This document shows positions 1 to 12,708 of a DNA stretch of 64,000 nucleotides, piece after piece. Position numbers and translations under genes: made by a program. The notes beneath the pieces are model-generated. The model saw only the letters and a list, made by a program, of their open reading frames with translations, made no database searches and was not told the origin of the DNA. The stretch covers positions 2,559,478-2,623,477 of the forward strand of contig JAQFVV010006231.1 in assembly GCA_028023455.1 (NCBI GenBank), given 5' to 3'. Numbering within the stretch: the first letter of the stretch is position 1; each line of letters opens with the position of its first letter. The DNA comes from Epiperipatus broadwayi (Eukaryota; Onychophora; Udeonychophora; Euonychophora; Peripatidae).

Positions 1-960
1 AGAAATAATTACAATCGTATATACATAAGTGAATTGTGAAAGTTTTGACATTAGAAATTTAACAGGAATTCTGTTTACTTTTTTTTAAAATACTTTTTAA
101 CAAATTTGAAAACCTTGTAAATCTTTTTACAACGTGTGTTGTTCTATCATATAGTTGACATATTAATGTTTTCAAATTGAATTTTTTGTCAGCACACCAC
201 TCATCTTAAATCCACCATATCACAACCATCCCATAAACCTAGAAATTCAACACTTTCTTACCTTAGTACATCGATAAAAACCAAAAAATTTGAAAATATT
301 CCTGCAGTGCAATGATCATAAAGTTTTAAAGTGGATAGAAACCAATTTCTATCTTAAGAGAAGATGAAGTAATGGAAAATTATCAAACTGTGAATGTGAG
401 TATGGAGATCCAGTTATTTGATATCTCTAATTCAACTGATTAGTGAAATTGATTACAAATTATCTGAGATGCTGTGTTGGTGGATAATTGTGTTATGATA
501 TAATTTTTCCATTTCCCATATGCCATTTTAAATTACCATTATACTTGAAACTATTCAAAGTTAAGGCATTAATATTTAAAGTAAGGGAAGAGCATATGCA
601 AAGTTAGGTCATAAAGGGTTATTAAGAGATTTTTAAAGTTTAATTAATAATTAATTTAGATAAAATCGAAAGTAGCAGGCAAATATTAGTAAGATATTAA
701 ACAAACTGTCAATATATATACAGTGCAAAATATATTAGCTAGCAAATAAATATATATATATACTGTACATATTTTATGTATGTGTTTATAAAATAAAATA
801 TTTAAATCTAAATCACTTTTTGACTAGGAATCTAAAAAGAAAAGAAAATTTAATGATTTATGTAACATGTAATAAATTATTTTAATAGCAAATAAAATAT
901 TTGTTATTAAAGCTATACGTATTTTGGTGATTATTTATCTTTTCAACATGTGTATGATCA
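1..960. other. AT-rich non-coding stretch
   Basis: I see no gene, exon or recognisable repeat. The sequence is A+T rich with short TA runs near 711-770. It is most easily read as intron or intergenic DNA. Confidence 0.6.
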
Positions 961-1036
961 GGTGGGTCAGCAATATAAAATGGCATGGAGAGTGAGGGTT
1001 GTGTGAAAATCTGAGTTCGAATCGCTTATATATATT
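961..1036 (+). repeat. tRNA-like SINE fragment (family 2)
   Basis: A degraded tRNA-like sequence. A B-box-like GAGTTCGAATCGC follows an A-box-like TGGCATGGAGAG. The same AAAATCTGAGTTC core recurs in reverse orientation at 22390-22445, so this is a dispersed family and not a functional tRNA gene. No acceptor stem can be closed. Seen: the shared core and box spacing. Inferred: origin from a tRNA by retroposition. Confidence 0.45.
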
Positions 1037-2339
1037 TATTTATGTGGATATTAATGGTTCTGATTTTATCATCAGATATAGATAAACCAATTGTTAGCTC
1101 GTGAATAAAGAAAAAAAAAATTTTTTTTGCAATGTTAAAATTAGACATTATTATAAAAGACTTGAATGGGATATATTTTAAAATATAGAATATAATGTTT
1201 TAAATTTATTTCTGACTAGCCTAAAAACTGATTTTATTTTTGGAAAAAATATCAGTTTCACACGTAACTTTTTTAGTAAGAAAAATATCTGAAATTTAAT
1301 CGTTAAAGGCTTTGAGAGCCAACGATTTAAACCTCATAAATGATTTAAAGTCTAAGTTTTTTAAAAATTAAATTTGTGGATATTACTTGCCAAAATCGTT
1401 TATAAAAGTGTTACTAGTGTTTGCCAAACATGATTTTTTAATACAACAATAAAAAGTATTTAAATCATAATGGAATGCTGAAGCTTTTATCTCTTTTTTG
1501 TCGAATGAAGTGTGCTTTGTTAAATAAAAATACAAATGTCTTAGTTCTAAGTCAATTGAATATAATGATAGAATTAAAAATAAATGAATCTAGAATAAAA
1601 CGAAAGGTTAAATATGTTCAGTGTCAAAGTTAATGTTCATAATTAAACATTTTCATATTTTAAATTGCTATACAAATCATTTAAATAATTTATGGAGTTA
1701 TCAGGATTGTTTATTCGCCTATCAATGGACTGACTACTTCAGTATTTTGTTGCATTATTTAATAATATTTATTCATATTTATTTTAACAATATAATTTGA
1801 AGTAAAATTATTATTGGCCAAAAATTGGGAACAGACTGCCTATATCTACAGATACATAATAATGAATTATATAACTTTACACTCTTTTCATATCCTAATG
1901 AAATACTCCAAAAACTTGAGCTGAGTCAAGCCATTATGGAAAGATATTTTTAAACCATATATATATATATTCTAACCTAATAGCACTGAATTAACTTTAG
2001 GTGACTTCTCGCCAAAATCATAGTGAAAAATTAATTAACTAACAATACCAGGAGCAGACTGATTATATAGTTTATAAAATATACAAATTATTGCAACGAG
2101 AAATGTAAATTATAAAAGTCAGATGTTCCATTTTTTTTTACAAGGGACGCAAGACTCCTTCTTGTTGATTGAATTTCAGATCTCTTGCAATAACCCATGC
2201 CTCCTTGAACTTTTTCTTATGATCATCTCCTATTTTTATAAGAAGGCAAAACAAGACCAGCAATATAAATCAATTTTCCTGGAGCATGAACTTTCTGCAG
2301 GAGACATATTTTTTACTTTTAATATTAAGACTATGTGAT
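1037..2339. other. Non-coding stretch
   Basis: Nothing recognised. The open frame at 2123-2338 has no similarity I can name, low-complexity composition and no splice context, so it is not called as a gene. Confidence 0.55.
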
Positions 2340-3085
2340 AGAGCCTAAACTGGAATGCTGAAAAAACAAAAACTGCATCTGTGAAATACCAAGTGAATGT
2401 AAAAGAAAGTATATTGGTAAGACGTGTGACACTGTTGAACAGCAATTGAAAGAACACAAACAAATGGTTAAAAGACAAAAAACAGATATGTCTTCAGTAG
2501 GAGACCATATATGGACTAATGACCTTATGTTCTGTTGGAAAAATACAAAAATATTAGAGAGAGAGGAGAAGGTGCAAAAAAAAAAATTCAAGGAAACCAC
2601 TTGTATGAACAATGGCAAATAATTCTATAAGTCAACCCAGTGTGGCAATACACAGTGTATGGAAGCTTCTAATTAACCATGCTTTTAGGGTAAAAATATT
2701 TAAAAAAATTTGAAGGACTCATGAGGATTTGAACCAACCCTCATATAATAAATATATGAAATTTCTACTACATGTTGCCTTTGACTGAATAGATCAGCTG
2801 GTTAAAGCATTGCCTTAAAATTTAATATTCAAGAATCTAATGATATAAGTTTGACTTCTATATTAATATTGTCATTAGTTAGGCCAGTAACATTTTAAAA
2901 AGAGTGGAGAATAATATTACTCAAAAATACTACTCAAAGTGTGAAATTATTAACCTGAGTTGTCTATTTATGTGTTATTACTAACAAGATGTTTGTATTT
3001 GAAAAGTTTAAATAAAATTTAAAATTTTCTATATATTCTACATTTAATGATAAATAATGGAAATAGTCCACATATTATCACATAT
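2340..3085 (+). mobile_element. 5'-truncated Penelope-like element tail, family A
   Basis: This copy matches the 3' part of the PLE at 22.9-25.55 kb, starting at the shared CCTAAACTGGAATGCTGAA near 2344. It covers the GIY-YIG endonuclease region, now broken by stops and frameshifts, and the untranslated tail including the decayed tRNA-like module (about 2785-2860) and the ribozyme-like zone (about 2896-2940). It ends with AAATAATGGAAATAGTCCA near 3070. The CTGAAGA box kept at 25374 has decayed here to TTTAAAA, and GAAAC to CAAAG. This is a dead, older insertion. No reverse transcriptase part is present. Confidence 0.85.
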
Positions 3086-4640
3086 TTTTTCTTTCTTAAA
3101 TTTGCATTAGGGATAATGGTCATAGTAAAATAAATTTATTCAAACAATGTGTAATAATGTTCATTTGCAGAGATGAATATGAGCAATAACTTAAGCATGA
3201 TGCAACATTAAAAGGAATGCCAACTTTTGAAAAAAGGAAGATCATGATTTTCATAGCATAGATCTCACTTTTATAATTATGAAAGAATTCGATTATAAAT
3301 CATTGGTAGCTTTGAACCATCTGAGATTATGATATTATTTAAATGCTCAAAAATTTGTTGGGTTAGATATTAAGCTCTCTATTATTTACATTTAATGTTA
3401 AATGATATTGTGTTTTCAGTACATACAATATTATATAACACATCATATTCATGTACCATTCTAATATTTATTCTATAAATCAAACAGAAAGTATGAACTA
3501 TTTGCATATATGTATCATAGTATAACTATTTTCCATATGCTTACAATAATATACAAACTTGATGTAATATTGTGCAATAAAATTCTAATTCTAATTAATA
3601 GTTAATTTATATTTTATACTTATTAAGAGGAATAATTATTTTCTTGTAAGCAGCAAAAATAAGAAATTAAAACTAGATAATAACATGTATGGAAATTTAT
3701 TAAATTAATTATGTGTATAAATTAAATAATCCTAGTGGATAATTTGGAAAAAGGAATATTTATCTCATGATGATAATGATGATAATAATAATTATAATAA
3801 TAATAATTTATATCATCATCATCACTATTATTTTGTTATTATTCTCCTATATTAATAAATATTGTTTTATTGTTGAAATTAATGCACCCTTCTATCTCAC
3901 TTTATAATTGAATAAAATAAGGTTACTTAAAGTTACCTGTTGCCTTAAATCATCGGTCAGAATCAATTAATATATAGTGCCTTCTATACTTAAGGCTGAT
4001 AGATAATATTAGGAAGATGACTTCCCATGCTTCTGGTGTCTAACTTAAGTAACTGGCCATTACAATATTCATCTATATAATAATGTTACCAGAACACCTT
4101 CCAGCCTATATAATCAGTTGTAACTATTTCCTGATGAGCATATTGCATGATGGAAACAAATATTGGCATTACCCAATGTTTATCTTACCACCCTACAACA
4201 ATATTTCCTGCTCATCAGAGGATATAGCATTCAAGAGACTGAAAACATCTAGAAAATTTGTTTTTTTGGTTTCCCAAATGGTGCCACTAAAGTTCCAGCT
4301 TACCACAACCTTACTTACCTATTCAGATCTGGTTATGCCAAAACATAGTTCAGGAGGCATGAGATTCTTGGAACAAATGCAATAAATGATGAGTGATGTG
4401 AAATGAAACTAGATATATTAGTTTTAGATAACAATGATTTATTTATTTGACAACAAAAGTTATTGATAGTTCATTTTTGGATTGTCAGTTCATGTATGTG
4501 CAAATGTTCCTAAGTCAGTTTGATTTACATTTAATCATTTTTTTCATAATCATTGATAAGTGGTGCAATAAGTCCTTCAATTATAAGTTCTGTACAAAAT
4601 ATTCATTCTTGTTTGTGGTATCTGTATGTAAATCTCGGTT
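3086..4640. other. Non-coding stretch
   Basis: No gene recognised. The frame at 4083-4385 (100 aa) matches no family I know and has no codon or splice support. A trinucleotide palindrome at 3768-3826 is listed separately. Confidence 0.5.
3768..3826. repeat. Palindromic GAT/AAT-ATC microsatellite
   Basis: A run of GAT and AAT triplets is followed, after a short TTTAT centre, by ATC triplets. The right half is roughly complementary to the left, so the tract can fold into a hairpin. Confidence 0.7.
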
Positions 4641-4880
4641 ATTCACCTGGGTTCCAGGTATGTGGATATAAATTTGAGTCATTCATCTTTGATCCAGGTA
4701 TGTGGATATAAATTCAAGTCATTCATCTTTGATCCAGATATATGAATATAAATTCAAGTCATTCATCTTTGATCTAGGTATGTGGATATAAATTCAAGTT
4801 ATTCATCTTTGATCCAGGTATGTGGATATAAATTTAAGTCATTCATTTGTGATGCATGTGTCTGGGTTTAAATTCAAGTC
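4641..4880 (+). repeat. 40-bp minisatellite, six units
   Basis: Six consecutive units of exactly 40 bp (4641, 4681, 4721, 4761, 4801, 4841). Each begins ATTCA(T/C)CTTT-like and ends AATTCAAGTC-like, with GATCCAGGTATGTGGATATA in the middle. Units 2 to 5 are nearly identical. Units 1 and 6 are more diverged, as usual at array edges. Confidence 0.95.
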
Positions 4881-5175
4881 ATTAAAATATTGATTCTCTA
4901 ATTCAGATTTGTAGATTTAAATCATTTATTTACTTAATTCATCTTTTATCCAAGTGTATGGATGTAAGTTTATGTCATTCATTTATATTAAAAGATTAAT
5001 TCTCTAATTCAGATTTGTAGATTTAAATCATTCATTTACTTAATTCATCTTTAATCCAAGTGTATGTATGGATGTAGGTTCAAGTTATTCATTTATATTA
5101 AAAGATTAATTCTCGAATTTCTGTTTATAAATTTGAGTTATTCATTTGTTTAATTCATCTTTGATACAGGTATAT
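4881..5175 (+). repeat. Longer-period (about 106-110 bp) repeats derived from the minisatellite
   Basis: Three repeats with TCTCTAATTCAGATTTG or a variant at 4895, 5001 and 5111 (spacing 106 and 110 bp). Each long unit contains a diverged 40-bp unit (ATCCAAGTGTATGGATGTA) plus extra sequence. The array therefore looks like a second-level expansion of the 40-bp repeat plus a neighbour. Confidence 0.85.
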
Positions 5176-8149
5176 ATTTGAAGTAGAAACACATTCATTC
5201 AATTTAATTTTTACATAGAAGTAGTTTTTATCTATGTATTATAAAGGTATATCTAATCCCTCTTCATATTTGAAGTAGAAACATATTTAATTTAATTTTT
5301 CTATCCAAGCATTACAAATTCTGTATTCACGTATATATAAATACATCTTTGATTTAACTCACATATTATTATATTTTTCATTTATTTTTAAATCAATATT
5401 CTTAAGTTTTTAAAATCAGTATAATTATCTTTCAAAACATTATTCTTTGAAAACATTATTCTTTAAAAACTTTATTTTCTTACGTTTCATTTGATAAATC
5501 AATCATTTAAATAATTGTATTTTATTTTATACATTAATTATTTCAACAAATACATTTTCAAAATATATTTAAATATTATAAATGTATCTAAATTTTCCTT
5601 ACCTTGATATTTAAATCTTCGCATCAAGAAGAGTTTGACTTGGGCCGAATGGCATACTGAATTACTGCTCCTGTTAATTGGGCATGTTTTCAGATTTTTC
5701 TGAGCTTTTCACATGGTTGGAGAGAGAAAGAACTGCTTTCTACTCACTCATACTGGAGTTTTCCAAATTAATAATCCGCTTTTCCATTATCCAGTTATCC
5801 AGTAAATGAAAAGTTTTCTTCTGTTGATGATAACTGTGTTTTCCAACTTGGTTATTTTAGAATTCCAAAAAGTAACAAATTGCACAGCAATGACTACAAT
5901 TTTTAACAGTCTCCATCCTAATAACTGATTGTACTGTAACTGTAACCATAACTGACTTATCTAATTAAGCTGCTTCTTTTATTTCTTCTGCTTTCCATGT
6001 TTTTATCTACCAACATGTTTTTGAAAAACTCTTGATTAAAAGCCCAAGACAAGAGGGTGACACTATCTTTAAGTATTTTTACATTTAAATCTGAAAACAT
6101 ACAGCTCAAAAATAAATCGCATCTGTAATATTTTAAATTGAAGATCTACCAATTAATGATAAAGATTTATTAATTAAATGCTTCTTATATATTTTCTTCA
6201 TTTTATCTTTTTTATTTGTTTTTATAACACAATTGCAAAAGTGATTTTAATTCACTGTCACTTGCTTCTTTATTTATATTTTTATTTACTGAACTTCATC
6301 AGTTTTATTTTTTATTTAAACTGCTTTAACTGAGGAGGGAAAGAAATCTTTAATATATATGTGAAACAATGTGTCTGTCTCAATAAGAAATATTCTCTTA
6401 CCACTCTCTATAGTGTAAATCATAAATACATATCAACATTATTAACAGCTACAATACTATTAATAAAATGATCCAAGTTTCTGTATAATGCTATTCATAC
6501 TATAAAAGCAATATATGTACTTCTGATATTTATTATAATTGTTTCTAGATATGTCTTAGTAAAATTATGCATGTAGATACATATTTGATAATCAAAAGTT
6601 TAATAATTGTATTATGTAATATTTTTAATGATTCATTGTCAAAACTTTAAAATTTTTCTGAATTCCATACATCATTGCTTTAACATTTTTGAAAATTATA
6701 TTTATTACAGGCTGCTATTTTTGATGACCTATTGCAGATCACTTTCAAATGAAGGAAGAGTGCATGAAAGAACTGTCTAATAATATTACCAATGTCTGCA
6801 AAATTATAAAAAGGATTAAGAGAAAATGGATTTGAAAGGTGGAAAAGTACTTTACTACAAAGGGATAAATATTGGTTGTACAAGTGTTGTTTAATTCATT
6901 ATAATAACAAGTAAAAGAACAACATTGTGGAGATTGATGGTATATTATATAGAGTGTCTAAATTATTTATTCAAGTTAATGGAAGATACCAAATGCAGAT
7001 GATATGTTTTATGCCCCAACAAATTCTCTGTGATTAAAACTGCATCAAAAATCTTTGATATTCTGAAGAGCTTTTACTTTAGTTTTTAAATTAAATTACT
7101 TTGCTTACTTTCATCTTTATTATTTATAATAATTTTATATCTGACATTATTGAGAGCATTAATAAGTCAAGAGTTTTTTTCTAATTGAGCTATAATAAGC
7201 TAAATGATATCCAAGTGTTTTTTTAACTGTATACACAACCTTAATTATATAGATAAGCTGTATCTTCTCATGGATAGTTTTGAAGATATGACAATTTAGA
7301 TTGTTTATTAGATAAATGTATTCAGAAGATAAATATGTAGTATCTTAGCAATAATGGAACAACTTGGGTGATCAGGAAGATTGGTCCATTTTTGCTACCA
7401 GGGAAGCTCTATTTTTTAAAATAGGAAGTGATAAAGAAAAAAACATTTAAAAAAAAAAAAAAAATTTAGACATCATTTTTCATATCAGTTTATAGTACCA
7501 CAGGGCCAAAAAATTAAAGAAAACTACAGATTTTTAAAAAATAACAAGGAAACATTGATGTGAAATTTGAAAAATAACATGAATTATTTCAGATCTAAAA
7601 AGACTTATTACATTCTGTAAGGAAGAATTAGGGAAAAAAATCATGCAAAAACTATCAGTCAATAAGAAAACTTGGGTGTGGATTGCATTTGAAATATATC
7701 TGTAGAGAAGATTATCAGTACAATTGTTAATTTTACATTGTAACGCTTAATAATCTTGTTGGTAGGAAGATGGGAAAAATAGTAAGTGATTAGAAAATAT
7801 GTCAGTACTCCAAATAAGCATCAACATATTAATAGTCTTTACAGTTATTATTACATATGTGTATCCAAGAATTAAAATATTCAAGCAGACCTGAAAATAT
7901 GTTATTAATCCCTTAGCCCTGTTCACCTAAAATATATTGGATTCTGAAATAGTTAGAAATTTTACAAAATAAGTTTCAACATTCTGAAGTATTATTTAAT
8001 ATGTAACTGAAGCAGCAATCAAATATTATTAGAACATCATAGGTGTTTCAGAAACCTTGAGACCAAAATTAATGGAAGATAGCTTTCTATGCATTATTTG
8101 ATGGGATATGCAGCTCTCTCCTAAAAATTCTAATGGCTTTATTGCTCAG
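5176..8149. other. Non-coding stretch
   Basis: No gene recognised. At 5211-5310 the phrase TTTGAAGTAGAAACA occurs twice, suggesting a small local duplication. TTATTACAG at 6703-6711 resembles a splice acceptor, but the frame after it closes within 14 codons and was not called. Confidence 0.5.
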
Positions 8150-8262
8150 AAGTTCATAAGGAATTTGAATGCCAGAACTATGAGCACAGAATTGATCCTG
8201 GTATCTCCCAATCCCAAATTGGACACTCTATCAACTATGCCATACTGCACAGGACAGTACTC
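8150..8262 (-). repeat. tRNA-derived SINE remnant (family 3)
   Basis: On the minus strand, A-box-like TGGCATAGTTGATAGAGTG is followed after a plausible tRNA distance by B-box-like GGATCAATTC. The order and spacing fit a tRNA D-arm and T-arm. It differs from the family-1 SINEs at 8.6, 12.5, 12.7 and 63.9 kb. No poly-A tail or target duplication was found, so it could be a lone tRNA pseudogene. Confidence 0.5.
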
Positions 8263-8486
8263 TACTAATGTAACATAATGGAAAATAGCAATTTCAGATT
8301 TTAATTTGTAAAAAATTAAAAAAGAACCCCTATGGCTGGTTTTATATGATTTGTTAATATTTAATGTTAAATTATCTTAAATTTTTTGCTGACAATTTGC
8401 TTAAATATAATAACTCTGATTGTTTTCACTATTCCATTACTATATAGAATTACATATGACTCTGTTTATAATTGTTTAATATGCGT

Positions 8487-8526
8487 GTATATATATATAT
8501 ATATATTGCGTGTGTGTGTATATGTG
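8487..8526. repeat. TA/TG dinucleotide repeat
   Basis: A short TG tract runs into pure TA, then into TG again. It is a simple microsatellite. Confidence 0.85.
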
Positions 8527-8588
8527 ATTTCCATCAAATATTTTTATTGATAATAAATTCTATTTTAATCACTTATTAATAATAAATT

Positions 8589-8691
8589 GTTTTTTTTTTT
8601 TCATGTGTCAAAGCATTGGCCGAGAAGCGAATCCGCACACCCGGGACAACTGCTTGTAAGGAAACTGTGCTGACCACTCGATCACCAACGC
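8589..8691 (-). repeat. tRNA-derived SINE, family 1, copy 1
   Basis: Read on the minus strand, a full tRNA-like cloverleaf can be followed: acceptor GCGTTGG with CCAATGC, D-arm TCGAGTGGTCAGC, anticodon loop CTTACAA, T-loop TTCGCTT, then a short TGACACATG tail and poly-A (T tract at 8589-8601). No clear target duplication is visible. The 68-aa frame through this region is an artefact of reading the SINE. Confidence 0.85.
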
Positions 8692-9985
8692 TTAACTTAA
8701 ATTATCTTTATTACCATTTTTTTCCTCAAAATAATCTTCTTCAGGTCTATGACTATTTCATTAATTTTTATATTTTATTGAAAAATGTTCTTGAATATAT
8801 TAAAATAATTGCATATAAATAAAATAACGTAAAAAGTTTATTATATATGTATAGATCATTTAAAAATCTATTTATATGCATTGTAATAAAACAGAAACCT
8901 ATTTAGCTTTACGAATTTTAAAATTATTATGTGTGTAAATATCTATCCTTTCTGGAATACCAATTTATAAGAATGTAATGTGCTAAAAATAACAAAACTA
9001 TCATAATATTTTCAATGAAGATCCAAGCCAGGTATGAAAAACTTTGCATAAACTCATTTTCCGATTTATCAAAGGCTAAATCTTGCTCTGTAGATCAAGT
9101 CTCAACTTGCCATATTACTTTTTAGAAACTATCAAGTATTTTTTACTACTGATTTTTTCAGTAGGATATTATTTGTGAACTGTATTAGTATGACAAATGA
9201 TAGTAAAATACTTCTGTGGGTGTATAACGTTATATATCACTTCTAATTATATAATTTACAACTTATAGATCAGCAATTAATACTAATCATTGCGTTAGTT
9301 CTACTTTTCTAACATTTCTATCAGGCTGGAAGAATTCTGTCCTGAATGTTATTTATATAGTCTTATAGAAATTTAATGAGAAGACTAGACAGCCCAAAAG
9401 AATTAAATCTTTTTTTTTAAAACTTTTTACTCCAAATTGAAATCATATATATATATATATAATTGTTATACACCTATCACAGAACAATATAGGAAGGTAA
9501 TAATTATAGAAGTCCTTGAGATTGTACAAATTATGGAATGCAATCTTTGACATGATTTCAATATAATGTACCATATTCATTGTTTAAATATAACTTTGAC
9601 TGCACTGTTACATATCTAAAAATAAGATTATATATTAAAATTCTAATAAGGACTTGAGTTAATATATTTATCTTCTTCCTTTTTTTATTTTATTATTTTA
9701 TCATCTTTTCCTCATAGCAATGTTAATTTATATATATATATTAATGGATGTGTGAAATTTCTCCTCTAACTTGTAGAACAAAAAACATTGACACATTCAC
9801 TGATATAAATCAGTTGATAAGAAATTTTCGCTATCTCTTATTTCTATTTCTAGAGAAGTTACTTATTGTTCAATTACTGAAGATGTTAATACTTTTTTGG
9901 ATACTTTTATGCTTAAACATATTCTTGCTAATGGTATGTTCAAATTTTTCTATTTGAGTTTTTGTTTTTTGAGCTGGAATTCTAG
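8692..9985. other. Non-coding stretch
   Basis: No recognisable coding sequence. Small TA tracts at about 9446-9462 and 9731-9742. Confidence 0.5.
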
Positions 9986-10690
9986 ACTTTTAGGGGTAGT
10001 TGAAATTGTATTGCACTCACTATCTGCCTTAATAATAGCACTAATTTTTCTCTAACATAAAATTTTTATGCTCTTCTATATATAGATTATGCCACATACA
10101 GTCAGTCTTAATTTTGGCACAGGATAGATGAAAAATATTCATGTTTTGTATGCCTACTCATAAGTAATTCAGATGGAGAATTTTGTCATCAAATGAATCA
10201 TGTGTTGTTAGCATTGTGGCATTAAATATCATGCCACAGATATAAGATGTATCCCTTTTGTTCAACATTTGTTTAAATTATTAAATAATCTTTTTGGCCA
10301 AATTATTAGACTCTGAATGATAAGGAAGCATGTGTAAATGAGTTATTTTCTATTTTGAGACATTCTATAAATCTGATAGATACCAACTGCTATCATTAAT
10401 AGTGCATGGCATATAAAATTTTCTTTGATATTTGTTTTATATGAAATTGCCCTTTTTAATAATGTATATTAAATCCAACTTGAAAAACCATCAACTATAA
10501 TTAGAAAGATTCATTGAATTGTTTCTGTATAATTCTGATAAAATCATTATCAGATTGTAATGTCTTGAAGTTATGGGACACATTCTTGCATGGTATTATC
10601 ATTTTACATCATTTGATGTGATTTTTAAGAACCTCGTTTCATTTTGCAAAATGAGAATTTGCTTTTATGGATGTAATCCAATATTTTTGT
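9986..10690 (-). pseudogene. Ty3/Gypsy-type integrase remnant
   Basis: Minus-strand frames, interrupted by several stops and shifts, give the usual order of a retroelement integrase. A HHCC-like zinc region lies at about 10560-10680. The start of the catalytic core (FLIIVDGFSSW) is at 10475-10510. A segment at about 10324-10385 reads SDLIECLKIENNSFTHASL and fits the middle and end of the core. A C-terminal SPSELLMSRH-like motif at 10149-10178 matches the SPAELLxGR signature of Gypsy integrases. Integrase would join element DNA to the host chromosome, but this copy is dead. No LTRs could be located. The Gypsy assignment rests on the SELL motif and core spacing. Confidence 0.75.
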
Positions 10691-12204
10691 TTATCTGTAG
10701 AAAGGAATAACAACATAGTTTTTTTTATAAATAATATACTTTTTTGCTATAGAAAGATTTTTGCATACATTCCAGAATATATTCAGAAGAATATATCTAT
10801 AACTGATAGTCTATTATTTCCCAGTCTATTTTTAGATTGATAACTGTGACATGGTTAGTCCATGCAGCTGCATATGATTTACCTTGATTATTTCCTGATG
10901 AGATTCATTTATCATTGGACCCTCTATATTTGATAAACAAAATCATGAGGTGCATCTTTCTAAGTTTGCATGAGATTGGTAATATATCATTCCTAAGCAT
11001 TATTTTTATCAGAATTAATAATACCATATAACTTAAGTTAACTTAGGGAAGTTTGTCTATAGTTCCATATTTAATCATATTTTTTATTACTAAACTTTAT
11101 ATCTAATAATTAAACAAATCTAAATTCAATGTGGACCTGTGTTACTCTTGATTATATAAATAATATATTTGTTATTTAATTCACTAATGGTTTTACTATT
11201 CCAGAGATTGGAATCATAATTTTTCCCAAAATTAGAGGCCACTTTATTTTGGATATGTTATTGGTTTTTTATATGGAAGTGTCTTCTGATTTAAAGTCCA
11301 CTTTCATTGTGAGACTATTTGTTAAAATAGATTAGCATGATTTGATTTACTTGAAGATTGATCTTATTCTTGTATCAATGAATATCAAAAAAGCATAAAT
11401 TCTTTTTACCTTCATGGGAAAACTGCATTTTTTTTGTTATTTTTCATATACAAAATTCCTAATCTCATGTCTTTATATTTGCAATTTGCTGCAGTTTGTA
11501 CTGTCTGGCTATAATAACTTCTCTAATTTCTTTTATTAAAAGAGCATTTTCCTGGAGAAATTTTGAAATAAATGGAATTCTTGTGAATGATAGTAGGTGT
11601 TTGGGATTTTCACTACCTCATGCTTCCTGTAGAAATGATCTCATAGAATCAAACTTTTTTAAATAAATTTTTTAAATGAGTCCAGGGTCAGCCAGTAATT
11701 GATGGTGGATATGGTTATTAATCATAGCAAAAAGAAATTATTCCCAGTAGTATTTTTTCCAGTAAAGATCACATAAATTTTAGTCAGATTATAAAGTACT
11801 ATGCTATATTTCAAACTCTGGTGTCTTTTATTAAAATGAGTGTTGGGAGATGTAATATCAAATGGCAAGATTTAAAGTGATCTCTATATCATGAGTTTTT
11901 CTGAAAGATGAGGCTCTTATAAATGATTAAGTGTGGGGGTCAGGGTGTGTTACTTTTGCCTCATCGATCAAAACAGTGATGTCCCTTTCATTGTCTCACT
12001 TTCTATTTACTCACTTGTCATTCTGTTTTCTAAAACCTTCATATTTTTTGTATAAAATGAACAATCACTGAAATTATTGATATTAAACTCTTTTATACTA
12101 TTATTCTGAATCAATGCCATTTTTAATAGGATTTGAGAAAATGCTAAATTATAATTTTGTTACAAGAATATATATATACCATTTTACTTTTTTGTCTTAA
12201 TGTA
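10691..12204 (-). other. Possible upstream pol remains of the Gypsy element, otherwise unrecognised
   Basis: This lies 5' of the integrase remnant on the same strand, where RT and RNase H of the element would be expected. Translations give scattered runs with no motif I can name. I therefore only suggest that part of this is older pol sequence. Confidence 0.3.
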
Positions 12205-12460
12205 ATGAACTGTGCCAGAAAAAGTTTATATTTTATTGGACTTTCATAAATATTTGATCCTTCTTAAAGTTCTTTTGTTAAACTGCATCAGAAAAATTTA
12301 TTTTCTGTCAAACTTTGAGAGAAGTATTTAATTTTTGATGATCTGCCTTTAATCAAACTGCCCCAGAAAAATTTATTTTCCATTAAAAATTCTTTTAGTA
12401 AATTGTTTTGGTCACTGTGCACCAGAAAAAATTATTTTGCATCAAATTGGCAAAAAAAGA
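12205..12460 (+). repeat. Imperfect tandem repeats with CAGAAAAA-TTTATTTT core
   Basis: The core CAGAAAAA(G/T)TTTAT(A)TTTT recurs at about 12217, 12289, 12364 and 12422. The spacing is 58-75 bp, with similar flanks (AACTG, ATTGG/AAATTG, TTAAA-GTTCTTTT). This is a degraded tandem array. Confidence 0.7.
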
Positions 12461-12498
12461 GAGAGATTTATTTAATGTAACCATGGGAAAGGATTTTT

Positions 12499-12603
12499 TT
12501 TTTTTAAGTGTCATAGCATCGGCCGGGATGCGAACCCGCAACCTGGGCAACTGCCTGCAAGTGCAAGGCAGTCGCGCTGACCTCTCGACCATCAATGCAA
12601 GAC
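12499..12603 (-). repeat. tRNA-derived SINE, family 1, copy 2, with target duplication
   Basis: Flanked by an exact direct repeat GGGAAAGGATTTTT (12485-12498 and 12604-12617), the hallmark of LINE-assisted insertion. On the minus strand, acceptor GCATTGA pairs with CCGATGC apart from an end mismatch. The D-arm is GTCGAGAGGTCAGCGC, the T-loop TTCGCAT, and a ten-base TATGACACTT tail leads into poly-A. The anticodon arm holds a CTTGCA duplication, giving an oversized loop. Confidence 0.95.
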
Positions 12604-12708
12604 GGGAAAGGATTTTTATGACCATTCCATTAATAGATTTTCAATTGATTAGACTGAATAGTCTGAAATGGGAAATTAATAATAACTCACCTCCAAAAAT
12701 ACTTTGTT

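Noticed and set aside
2123-2338. 71-aa open frame just before the PLE-A tail
   Set aside because: No recognisable motif, no splice context and no match in the fuller PLE-A copy.
6712-6760. Possible exon after TTTATTACAG
   Set aside because: The frame closes after about 14 codons and other frames match nothing.
8616-8822. 68-aa open frame
   Set aside because: Its first half is a SINE read on the opposite strand.
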